Below, piece after piece: positions 43,218-50,744 of a stretch of 64,000 nucleotides of DNA. Origin of the DNA: Streptomyces sp. MBT53 (lineage in GTDB: Bacteria > Actinomycetota > Actinomycetes > Streptomycetales > Streptomycetaceae); assembly GCF_016654115.1 (NCBI RefSeq), contig NZ_JAEQAZ010000001.1:62001-126000 (forward strand), read 5' to 3'. The position numbers and the translations under genes are program-made. How positions within the stretch are numbered: position 1 is the first letter of the stretch; each line of letters starts with the position of its first letter. Below the pieces are notes generated by a model. The model worked only from the letters and a program-made list of their open reading frames with translations, searched no databases and was not told the DNA's origin.

Positions 43218-43702
43218 GCAGCCTCACCCTGGACGCCGCCGAGGAGATCATCGACGCCGCCCACAAGCGCGCCCAGTCGCTGGGGAAGGCGGTGAGCGTG
43301 GCCGTCGTGGACTCGGGCGGCTTCCCCATCGCCATCCGCCGCCCGGACGGCGCCCGCCCGCTCACCCCGGACATCGCCCGCGCCAAGGCGTACACGGCGG
43401 CCATCATGCAGCGGCCCGGCAAGATGCTGAAGAAGTGGCAGGAGAGCCAGCCGGTCTTCTTCTCCCAGCTCTCCCAACTCCCCGGCGCCTCAATGCCGAT
43501 CATGGCCACCGAAGGCAGCCTCACCATCAAGAAGGACGGCGAGATCATCGGCGGCCTCGGCATCGCGGGCGGCACGGCGGACGAGGACCAGCAGATCGCC
43601 GAGGAGGTGCTCGCCTCGCTCGGCTACGAACTGGAGTTCGCCGCCTGGGGAGTTGCGGGCAAGGCCGCCCCGTCCTCGCCCTCGTCCGGAAAGGACGCAT
43701 AA
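43214..43702 (+). CDS. GlcG/HbpS-like protein, cytoplasmic
   Basis: A 162-residue protein of the GlcG/HbpS family (VSVAVVDSGGFPIAIRRPDG, GGLGIAGGTADEDQQIAEEV). The Streptomyces HbpS protein binds haem outside the cell, but this one lacks a signal peptide. Many family members sit in organic-acid or aromatic catabolic operons with no proven role; a ligand-binding or isomerase role is a guess. It overlaps the alpha/beta hydrolase gene (ATGA) and precedes the MetE-like gene by three bases. Confidence 0.85.
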   Translation: MSSLTLDAAEEIIDAAHKRAQSLGKAVSVAVVDSGGFPIAIRRPDGARPLTPDIARAKAYTAAIMQRPGKMLKKWQESQPVFFSQLSQLPGASMPIMATEGSLTIKKDGEIIGGLGIAGGTADEDQQIAEEVLASLGYELEFAAWGVAGKAAPSSPSSGKDA

Positions 43703-43705
43703 CCC

Positions 43706-44734
43706 ATGGCGGATACGTTCAACTACCGCATCGACCACCACGGCAGCCTGGTCCGCCCGGTCGAACTGACCGCGGCCCGCGCGGCCGGCGACCCCGAGGC
43801 GCTGAAGGAGGCGGAGCTCCAGGCGGTCAAGGAGGCCGTCGTCCTCCAGCGCAAGCTGCGCTCCACCGTCGTCACCGACGGCGACTACCCGCGAGAAGAC
43901 TTCCGCAGCGCGGTCCTTGACGGAGTATCAGGTTTCCGGCGCACGGACGAGACCGACGCCGACGGCCTGGTCCGCTGGGTCGCGGAGTCCCTGCCGAAGG
44001 CCAACGGCCCCCTGCTCGCGGACTGGGTGGCCCGCCTCACCGAACTGACGGTGATCGCCCCGAAGGCCGTGCTGCCCTCACCCGCGTATCTCGCCGCCAC
44101 CACCTTCCAGCCCGGCCACGGCCCGTCCTCCGCACGGGAGTTGGGGGAGGCGCTGGCCGAGATCGTCCTCGCGGAGATCGAGTCGCTGGTCGCCAAGGGC
44201 GTACGCCTGATCCAGCTCGACAACCCGCTGCTGCTCGGCCAGTTGGCCAACGACCCGGGCGCCCCCGGCGCGCTCTCCTTCGAGGACGCCCTCGCCGTGG
44301 ACGCCTTGGCGGTACGCCTGGACGAGCGCCCCGAGGGCGTACGCATCGCGGTGGCCCCCGGCCCGGTCGCCCCCGCCGCGCTCGACCTGTCCCGCGCCGA
44401 GCGGCTCTACGGCGGGATCGGCGCCGACCGCTGGATCCTGCCCTTCGACCAGGGCACCCAGGCCGAACTCGCCCTGGTCAAAGCCCTGCCGGACGACCGT
44501 GACTTCTGCCTGGGCGTCGTCGACGCGACCGTGCCCGCGCTGGAGGACATCGACACGGTGATGGCGAGGCTCGACGCGGTCGGTGAGTTCAAGGATCTGG
44601 AGGACGGGGCCGTAGCGCCGTCCCGGGGCTTCGCCGATGTGGCGAGCCGGCCGCTGCTGACCGCCGAGGAGCAGCGCCGGAAGATCGAGCTGGTGGAGAC
44701 GATCGCCCGGTACGTCTGGGGCAACGAGTTCTGA
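43706..44734 (+). CDS. MetE-like (cobalamin-independent methionine synthase II) protein lacking the zinc ligands
   Basis: A 342-residue protein of the MetE C-terminal-domain family. The opening DHHGSLVRP and VTDGDYPREDF, and the C-terminal EEQRRKIELVETIARYVWG, match the family. The zinc-site blocks do not. Where relatives have MHICRGN it reads IAVAPGP (about residue 215); where they have LEYD it reads LPFD (about 248); where they have PQCGF it reads PSRGF (about 306). All four ligands (His, Cys, Glu, Cys) are gone, so it cannot activate a thiol in the usual way. Last gene of the ring-cleavage operon. It probably performs another reaction or is a scaffold. Confidence 0.88.
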   Translation: MADTFNYRIDHHGSLVRPVELTAARAAGDPEALKEAELQAVKEAVVLQRKLRSTVVTDGDYPREDFRSAVLDGVSGFRRTDETDADGLVRWVAESLPKANGPLLADWVARLTELTVIAPKAVLPSPAYLAATTFQPGHGPSSARELGEALAEIVLAEIESLVAKGVRLIQLDNPLLLGQLANDPGAPGALSFEDALAVDALAVRLDERPEGVRIAVAPGPVAPAALDLSRAERLYGGIGADRWILPFDQGTQAELALVKALPDDRDFCLGVVDATVPALEDIDTVMARLDAVGEFKDLEDGAVAPSRGFADVASRPLLTAEEQRRKIELVETIARYVWGNEF

Positions 44735-44741
44735 CGCACGA

Positions 44742-44771
44742 GCCGGGAAGCGCGACACCGCGCTTCCCGGC
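44742..44771. terminator. Bidirectional terminator between the ring-cleavage operon and the ABM gene
   Basis: GCCGGGAAGCGCG (44742-44754) and CGCGCTTCCCGGC (44759-44771) form a perfect 13-bp stem with an ACAC loop, eight bases after one stop and nine before the other, between convergent genes. Confidence 0.85.
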
Positions 44772-44779
44772 GGAATCCG

Positions 44780-45067
44780 TCAGAGGACCTCGGCGAACGT
44801 CACCCTGCGGTCGGTCAGCAGCGGCCAGATGGTCTGCACGATCAGCTCGTCGAAGTGGTCGGCCGCCTTGTGCGCCTCGAAACCGGCCCGGTCGGCGTAC
44901 TGCTCGTACAGCACGAAACTCCCCGGCACCTCCGCCTCGGCGTGCACCTCGTACGCCAGATTCCCCGGCTCGGCACGGGTCTGCTCACGCACCTTCAGCA
45001 ACGCGGCCCGCACAGCGTCCTCGTCGGCGGGCTCGCAGAAGTAGCGGGCGATGACTGCGTAGGCCAT
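44780..45067 (-). CDS. ABM-domain protein (putative quinol monooxygenase)
   Basis: A 95-residue antibiotic-biosynthesis-monooxygenase-fold protein (YAVIARYFCEPADEDAVRAA, SFVLYEQYADRAGFEAHKAA). Small ABM proteins oxidise quinols or degrade signalling molecules without a prosthetic group. ATG at 45067 has a strong GAGGAG seven bases upstream. It is divergent from the aldehyde dehydrogenase/LhgO operon and shares the region that holds a LysR-type box. Confidence 0.87.
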   Translation of the reverse strand: MAYAVIARYFCEPADEDAVRAALLKVREQTRAEPGNLAYEVHAEAEVPGSFVLYEQYADRAGFEAHKAADHFDELIVQTIWPLLTDRRVTFAEVL

Positions 45068-45193
45068 GTCGTGTCTCTCCTCATCGAATCCTCGGTCGAT
45101 CCGCGGCGGATCCTCGGCTCCCGGCGGCGTGGCACAAGCCGTCCGGCCTGCCGATTCCAGCACGGATCAACCCTCCGCCGACCTGCGCACGGC

Positions 45194-45208
45194 GCAAGCA
45201 ATGCCTGC
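45194..45208. promoter_or_regulatory. GCAA-N7-CTGC box in the ABM/aldehyde dehydrogenase divergent region
   Basis: GCAA-GCAATGC-CTGC differs by one base from the GCAA-N7-TTGC boxes elsewhere in the cluster. It lies 127 bp from the ABM ATG and 117 bp from the dehydrogenase ATG, well placed to control both. Confidence 0.5.
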
Positions 45209-45324
45209 CCGCGCGGGGCTGGTGGCACCGCCCTCACATGGTGTGTTGTCGCATTCGGCCCACTGCGGCCGCTGACTGTGCAGACCGCGGACCCGCACCG
45301 CGGCGGACGAAGGAAGTGATCTTC

Positions 45325-46773
45325 ATGCGAAGCCTGGAAACCCTCTCCGGTGGAGAGTGGGTGGCGACCGGCGAGTGGATCGAGGTGCACAACCCCGCCG
45401 ACGTCCGCACCCCCCTCGCGCGCATCCCCGCCCTCGCCGCCAAGGACGTCACCCGCGCCTACGACCACGCCGAGCGCGGCTTCGCGGTATGGAAGCGCAC
45501 CAGCCCCTTCGAGCGGGCCCGGATCTTCACCGAGGCGGCGAAGCTGATCCGCGAGCGGCTCGACGAGATCGCCGCCGACGTCACCGCCGAGAACGGCAAG
45601 ACCGGCGCCGAGGCCCGCGGCGAGACCCTCAAGGCCGCCGACTTCCTCGACTACTACGCGGGCCTGGCCCGCCAGGGCTACGGCACCCTCCTGCACGACG
45701 CCCGCCCCGACACCCGCGTCCACACGCAGCGCGAACCGATCGGCGTGATCCTCGTGATCAGCCCCTGGAACGACCCGCTGATCACCCCGGCCCGCAAGCT
45801 CGCCCCGCTGCTCGCCACCGGCAACGCGGCCGTGTTCAAGCCGGCCACCGAGACACCGTTGTCGGGCCTGCACTTCGCCCGCGCCCTGCACGACGCCGGC
45901 CTGCCCGCCGGAGTCCTGAACGTGGTCACGGGCCGCACGGCCGAGATCGAGGAGGCGCTCCTCGACGACCCGCGCATCGTCGGCATCACCTTCACCGGCT
46001 CGAACGAGGTCGGAGGCCGCATCCGCCGCCGCCTCGCCGACCGCAACGTCCGCTTCCAGGGCGAACTCGGCGGCAAGAACGCCTCGGTCGTTCTGGCGGA
46101 CGCCGACCTGCCGTTCGCCGCGAAGACCGTCGTAGCAGCGTCTTTCGGCCAGGCCGGGCAGCGGTGCACCGCCACGAGTCGTGTCGTCGTCGAGCGGTCC
46201 GTGTACGACGAGTTCACCCGGCTCCTGGTCGCCGAGGTCGAGGCGCTGAAGGTCGGCCCGGGCAGCGACCCGGCGACCACCCTGTGCCCACTGTCCAGCC
46301 CGAAGCAGCGCGACAGCGTCCTCGCGCACCTCAAGGGTGCCGTCGACCAGGGCGCGACGGTCCTTACCGGAGGCGCGGCCGACGTCGAGGGCGACCACGC
46401 GCACGGCTGCTTCGTGCAGCCGACGGTCCTCGCCGATGTCACCGCAGAGACGGCGATCTGGCGCGAGGAGGTCTTCGGACCGGTCCTCGCGGTCCGCGCA
46501 GTGGACGACTTCGCGCAGGCCGTCGACGCGGTCAACGACTCCCCGTTCGGCCTGGCCGCAGCGGTGTTCACCCGCGACCTCGCCTCCGCGTACCGCTTCG
46601 CCGACGACGCCGAGTGCGGGCAGATCGCGGTCAACGCGACCACCCCCGGCTGGGACGTGCACCTGCCCTTCGGCGGCTTCCACGACTCCGGTACGGGCTA
46701 CAAGGAGCAGGGCGACGAGGTCCTGCGCTTCTCCACCCGGGTCAAGACCGTCGCCGTCCACATCGGCGCGTGA
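45325..46773 (+). CDS. Aldehyde dehydrogenase
   Basis: A 482-residue aldehyde dehydrogenase of a different branch from the one at 39812. Conserved parts are SPWNDPLITPARKLAPLL, catalytic Glu in GELGGKNASVV, nucleophile Cys in GQAGQRCTATSR and EEVFGPVLAVRAV. ATG at 45325 follows AAGGAAG. It is cotranscribed with the L-2-hydroxyglutarate-oxidase-like gene. It may oxidise the aldehyde released by the ThDP decarboxylase encoded downstream, for which it is the best candidate in the cluster. Confidence 0.91.
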   Translation: MRSLETLSGGEWVATGEWIEVHNPADVRTPLARIPALAAKDVTRAYDHAERGFAVWKRTSPFERARIFTEAAKLIRERLDEIAADVTAENGKTGAEARGETLKAADFLDYYAGLARQGYGTLLHDARPDTRVHTQREPIGVILVISPWNDPLITPARKLAPLLATGNAAVFKPATETPLSGLHFARALHDAGLPAGVLNVVTGRTAEIEEALLDDPRIVGITFTGSNEVGGRIRRRLADRNVRFQGELGGKNASVVLADADLPFAAKTVVAASFGQAGQRCTATSRVVVERSVYDEFTRLLVAEVEALKVGPGSDPATTLCPLSSPKQRDSVLAHLKGAVDQGATVLTGGAADVEGDHAHGCFVQPTVLADVTAETAIWREEVFGPVLAVRAVDDFAQAVDAVNDSPFGLAAAVFTRDLASAYRFADDAECGQIAVNATTPGWDVHLPFGGFHDSGTGYKEQGDEVLRFSTRVKTVAVHIGA

Positions 46774-46806
46774 GCGGGCGCACAGCACAGAGAGAGGAGG
46801 ATGCCG

Positions 46807-48015
46807 ATGGCTGACGAGACGATCGGCATCGTCGGCGCGGGCATCGTGGGCCTGGCCACCGCCCGCGAGATCGCCCTGTGCCGCCCCGGCACCCGGGTCG
46901 TGGTCATGGAGAAGGAACCCGAGGTCGCCGTCCACCAGACCGGCCACAACTCCGGTGTCGTGCACGCCGGCATCTACTACGCGCCGGGCAGCCTCAAGGC
47001 CGACCTGTGCGTCCGGGGCGTGTCGATCCTGCGCGAGTACTGCCAGGACCGCGGGCTGCCGTACGAGGAGATCGGCAAGCTCGTCGTGGCCGTACGGCCG
47101 GACGAGCTGGGCCGGATGGAGAGCCTGTACGAGCGGGCCAGGAACAACCATGTGCCCGAGCTGCGCAAGATCTCCCGGGAGGAGATCAAGGAGCTGGAGC
47201 CGCATGTCGGCGGGATCGCCGCCCTGCACTCCCCGCGCACCGCGATCACCGACTACCCGGCGATCGCCCGCGAGTTCGCGAAGGACATCGAGGCGTCCGA
47301 GGGAGAGGTGCGGCTCGGTTTCCCGGTCACGTCCATCGCCACCGTGCCGGGCGGTATCGAGGTCGCGTCGGGGGAGGAACGGGTCCGGGTCGACCGGCTG
47401 GTCCTCTGCGCGGGGCTTCACTCGGATGCCGTGGCAAAGCTGGCGCAGGACAAGAAGGCGCCGAAGATCATCCCGTTCCGGGGCGAGTACATGCTCCTCA
47501 AGCCGGAGCGCACCCATCTGGTGCGCGGGCTCATCTACCCGGTGCCGGACCCCCGTTACCCCTTCCTCGGCGTGCACTTCACCCCGCGGGTCGACGGCAG
47601 CGTCGAGGTCGGCCCGAACGCCGTCCTCGCCCTGGCCCGGGAGGGCTACAAGCTCGGCCGCTTCTCCCTGAAGGACCTGGCCGGACTCGCCGCCTACCCC
47701 GGCACCTGGCGGATGGCCGCCCAGCACTGGCGGACCGGCATCAAGGAGTACCGCGGCTCGCTGTCCGCGAAGGCCTTCATGAAGGACGCGAAGCTGTACG
47801 TCCCCGGTGTCGGCGTCGCCGACGTCGTACGCGGCGGGGCGGGCGTCCGCGCCCAGGCACTGGACCCCGACGGCACGCTCGTGGACGACTTCCGCATCCA
47901 CCGGGTCGGCCGGATCACCGCCGTACGCAACGCGCCCTCGCCGGCCGCCACCGCCTCCATGGCGATCGCCGAGCACATCGTCGAGGCCGTGTTCGGCGCT
48001 ACGTCCGCAACTTGA
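46807..48015 (+). CDS. lhgO: L-2-hydroxyglutarate oxidase-like FAD protein (LhgO family)
   Basis: A 402-residue FAD-dependent DAO-fold oxidase. The dinucleotide-binding motif is GIVGAGIVGLATAREIAL, and VHQTGHNSGVVHAGIYYAPG is the LhgO signature. It would oxidise an L-2-hydroxyacid to the 2-oxoacid. The start at 46807 is preferred: GGAGG ends six bases before it, whereas it touches the ATG at 46801. 33 bp separate it from the aldehyde dehydrogenase. In this setting the substrate may be a 2-hydroxydicarboxylate formed in the pathway rather than housekeeping L-2-hydroxyglutarate. Confidence 0.9.
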   Translation: MADETIGIVGAGIVGLATAREIALCRPGTRVVVMEKEPEVAVHQTGHNSGVVHAGIYYAPGSLKADLCVRGVSILREYCQDRGLPYEEIGKLVVAVRPDELGRMESLYERARNNHVPELRKISREEIKELEPHVGGIAALHSPRTAITDYPAIAREFAKDIEASEGEVRLGFPVTSIATVPGGIEVASGEERVRVDRLVLCAGLHSDAVAKLAQDKKAPKIIPFRGEYMLLKPERTHLVRGLIYPVPDPRYPFLGVHFTPRVDGSVEVGPNAVLALAREGYKLGRFSLKDLAGLAAYPGTWRMAAQHWRTGIKEYRGSLSAKAFMKDAKLYVPGVGVADVVRGGAGVRAQALDPDGTLVDDFRIHRVGRITAVRNAPSPAATASMAIAEHIVEAVFGATSAT

Positions 48016-48043
48016 GAATGCCCTGCGTACAGCGGTGTTTCGC

Positions 48044-48058
48044 GCAACTACTGCTTGC
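48044..48058 (+). promoter_or_regulatory. GCAA-N7-TTGC box upstream of the amidohydrolase operon
   Basis: GCAA-CTACTGC-TTGC lies 79 bp before the amidohydrolase ATG, almost the same distance as the box in front of the operon at 38855 (82 bp). The arms match exactly. Confidence 0.65.
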
Positions 48059-48136
48059 ACTCCCAGCGCTCGGCAAGGCCCGATCTCCCGCCTAGCGTTC
48101 CTTCCGTAAAGACCTTCGAGAGAAAGAGTTCCGGAC

Positions 48137-48997
48137 ATGTTCGTTGTCGACACGCAGATCCACATCTGGAAGGAAGAGAGCCCGGACCGCCCCTGGGTCC
48201 CGGGAGCGCGGGAGCGCATCCGCCTCAACGGACACCGCGAGGACCCCTTCTCCTACGAGGAGGCCCTGGAACTGATGGACGAGGCCGGTGTCAACCGGGC
48301 CCTGATCCTGCCGCCGTCCTGGGAGGGCGACCGTATCGACTACGCCCTGGAGGCCTGCGAGGCGCACCCGGACCGCTTCGGGATCATGGCGCGCATCCCG
48401 CAGAACAAGCCCGAAGAGGGCAAGGCGATGCTCAAGGACTTCGCGCAGAACCCGCATGTGAAGGGCACCCGCCTCACCTTCCACCGGCCGCAGGACCGGA
48501 ACTGGATGATCGACGGCACCAACGACTGGTACTGGCCGATCGCCGAGGAGCTGCGCATCCCGACGATGGTCCACGCGCCCATCTGGAAGCGGGAGTTGGG
48601 CGAGATCGCGGCCAAGCACCCCGAGCTGAAGATCATCATCGACCACATGGGCATCATGGCCCGCTGCGTCGACGACGCGATCGGCTACTGGGTCTCGGAG
48701 ACCGCAGACCTGGCCGCCCACCCCAACATCTACGTGAAGGTCTCGGCGCTCCCCGGCTACTCCACCCAGCCCTTCCCGAACAACAACATCCAGAAGTACG
48801 TGCGCGAGATGGTCGACAAGATGGGCCCGCAGCGCTGCTTCTACGGCACCGACATCACCCGGCTGCTCGGGCACGGCATCACCTACACCGACACGATCGA
48901 GCAGTTCACCAAGCACTGGGACTTCACGCCCGAGGAGCTTGAATGGATCATGGGCCGCGGAATCTCCGAGGTTCTGAACTGGCCGATCGAGGGCTGA
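48137..48997 (+). CDS. Amidohydrolase family 2 (TIM-barrel) protein
   Basis: A 286-residue metal-dependent TIM-barrel hydrolase or decarboxylase. The strand 1 motif reads VVDTQIHIW (Asp-X-Gln-X-His instead of Asp-X-His-X-His). The other ligands are His in TMVHAPIWK, His in IIIDHMGIM and Asp in CFYGTDITR. Relatives include LigI- and LigJ-type lactonases and hydratases and aromatic-acid decarboxylases. It is the first gene of an operon with a ThDP enzyme and an Ldh-type dehydrogenase; 13 bp separate it from the next gene. Confidence 0.88.
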   Translation: MFVVDTQIHIWKEESPDRPWVPGARERIRLNGHREDPFSYEEALELMDEAGVNRALILPPSWEGDRIDYALEACEAHPDRFGIMARIPQNKPEEGKAMLKDFAQNPHVKGTRLTFHRPQDRNWMIDGTNDWYWPIAEELRIPTMVHAPIWKRELGEIAAKHPELKIIIDHMGIMARCVDDAIGYWVSETADLAAHPNIYVKVSALPGYSTQPFPNNNIQKYVREMVDKMGPQRCFYGTDITRLLGHGITYTDTIEQFTKHWDFTPEELEWIMGRGISEVLNWPIEG

Positions 48998-49010
48998 GGA
49001 AGCACGAGAG

Positions 49011-50723
49011 ATGACCGACACCACCAACACTCCGGGCGCCGACGGCGGCGATGCTCTCGTTACCGCCTTCAACGCCGTCGGCGCCGACTACATCTTCTGC
49101 TCGTCGGGCTCCGAATGGGCCCCCGTCTGGGAGTCCCTGGCCCGCCGCCACCGCGACGGACTGCCCTGCCCGCAGTACCTGGACCTGACACACGAGACCG
49201 TCGCGGTCGGCATGGCCACCGGCTACGGACTCGTCAAGCGCCGGCCGCAGGGCGTACTCCTCCACGCGGCCCCCGGCCTGCTCCAGGGCTCGATGGCCGT
49301 GCACGGCGCGCTGCTCGCGGGCGTCCCGATGGTGGTCAGCTCCTCGGAGTCCACCACGTACGGCGACGGCCCCGGCCAGGACCCGGGCGGCCAGTGGTAC
49401 CGCAACCTGTCCATCGTGGGCGGCCCGCACCAGATCGCCCAGCCCTTCACCAAGTGGTCCAACGAGGCCGCCAGCGTCCACACCCTTCCTACGATGGTGA
49501 CGCGCGCGGCGGAACTGGCGTGGCGCGCCCCGGCGGGGCCGGCGTACCTCAACGTCCCGCTGGAGATCCTTCTTGAGGAGTGGGACGGCCGCGAGGCCAA
49601 GCCGATCGTGGCACCGGGTTCCACGCACAGCTCGCCCGAAGAGGTCGACCCGGTCGCCCAGTTGATCCGCGAGGCCTCGAATCCCGTCATCGTCACGGAG
49701 ACGGCGGGGCGCGAGGCGGGCGGCTTCGAGGCGCTCGTCGCCTTCGCCGAGGCGTGGAACATCCCCGTCGTCGAGCCCGACTCGGCGGTGTGCGGCAACT
49801 TCCCGCGCACCCACCCGCTGCACGCCGGCAGCGACATCGGCCCATGGATGGACGAGGCGGACCTGATCCTCCTCGTCAACTGCCGCGCCCCCTTCTACCC
49901 GCCCTCACGCCGCCCCTCCAAGGCGACCGTCGTCGTCATCGACGAGGTGCCACAGCGTCCGCACGTCGTCTACCAAGTCCTGTTCGCCGACAAGTACTTG
50001 GAAGGCAACGTCGCCAACACCCTGCGCCAGCTGGCCAAGCGGGCGAAGGATCTGGACGCGGAGGCGGTCACCGCGCGCCGTGCCGCGCAGGAGCAGCGGC
50101 ACGCCGACGAGCAGGCCGCGATCGCCGCGGCCGAGGCGAAGGCCGCCCAGGCCACCGAGGGCATCGACCCGGTGCTCGTCGCCGCGACCCTGCGCAAACT
50201 GCTGGAGGGCCGGGACGGGATCGTCGTCGACGAGACCATCACCCACAGCCGCGTCGTCAAACGCCATGTCCAGACCGCCGACCCCGACTCGTACTTCTAC
50301 GTCCAGGGCGGCCTCGGCCAGGGCATCGCGGTCGCACTCGGCGTCAAACTCGCCGCGAAGGAACGCCCGGTGGTCCTCACCATCGGCGACGGCGCGTTCA
50401 CCTACAACCCCGTCATCCAGTCGTACGACGCCTCGAACGCCTACGAACTCCCTTTGCTGATCGTGGTGTTCAACAACCGCGTCTACAAGTCGATGAACCT
50501 CAACCACCGCAGGTTCTACCCCGAGGGCGCCGCCGCCGACACCGGCGAGTGGCTCGGCACCGATCTGCACCGGCTGCCCCGGCTCGCCGCGTTCGCCGAG
50601 CCCTTCGGGATGCACACCGAGACGGTCGACGCGCCCGAGGCCCTTGCCCCCGCGCTGGAGCGTGCGCTCAAGGCCGTGGCGGAGGGCACCACCGCCGTCG
50701 TCGACGTCCTCGTCACCCGCTGA
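49011..50723 (+). CDS. Thiamine-diphosphate-dependent enzyme, probable 2-oxoacid decarboxylase or carboligase
   Basis: A 570-residue three-domain ThDP enzyme. The catalytic Glu is in LTHETVAVGMATGYG (N-terminal Pyr domain), a central Rossmann-like domain follows (about 200-330), and the ThDP motif begins GDGAFTYNPVIQ and ends VVFNN. It looks like the acetolactate synthase/benzoylformate decarboxylase branch. With an Ldh-type dehydrogenase next door, decarboxylation of a 2-oxoacid to an aldehyde is the most economical reading. A helical, Ala/Glu-rich linker at about 345-385 is unusual. 21 bp to the next gene. Confidence 0.9.
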   Translation: MTDTTNTPGADGGDALVTAFNAVGADYIFCSSGSEWAPVWESLARRHRDGLPCPQYLDLTHETVAVGMATGYGLVKRRPQGVLLHAAPGLLQGSMAVHGALLAGVPMVVSSSESTTYGDGPGQDPGGQWYRNLSIVGGPHQIAQPFTKWSNEAASVHTLPTMVTRAAELAWRAPAGPAYLNVPLEILLEEWDGREAKPIVAPGSTHSSPEEVDPVAQLIREASNPVIVTETAGREAGGFEALVAFAEAWNIPVVEPDSAVCGNFPRTHPLHAGSDIGPWMDEADLILLVNCRAPFYPPSRRPSKATVVVIDEVPQRPHVVYQVLFADKYLEGNVANTLRQLAKRAKDLDAEAVTARRAAQEQRHADEQAAIAAAEAKAAQATEGIDPVLVAATLRKLLEGRDGIVVDETITHSRVVKRHVQTADPDSYFYVQGGLGQGIAVALGVKLAAKERPVVLTIGDGAFTYNPVIQSYDASNAYELPLLIVVFNNRVYKSMNLNHRRFYPEGAAADTGEWLGTDLHRLPRLAAFAEPFGMHTETVDAPEALAPALERALKAVAEGTTAVVDVLVTR

Positions 50724-50744
50724 ACCAGGAAGGCATCCGCCACC

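Noticed and set aside
44995..48228. A 1077-codon minus-strand open frame over the aldehyde dehydrogenase and LhgO genes
   Set aside because: It is antisense to two well-supported enzymes, and its product is Arg/Gly/Val-rich noise. Only its far end overlaps the real ABM gene, in another frame.
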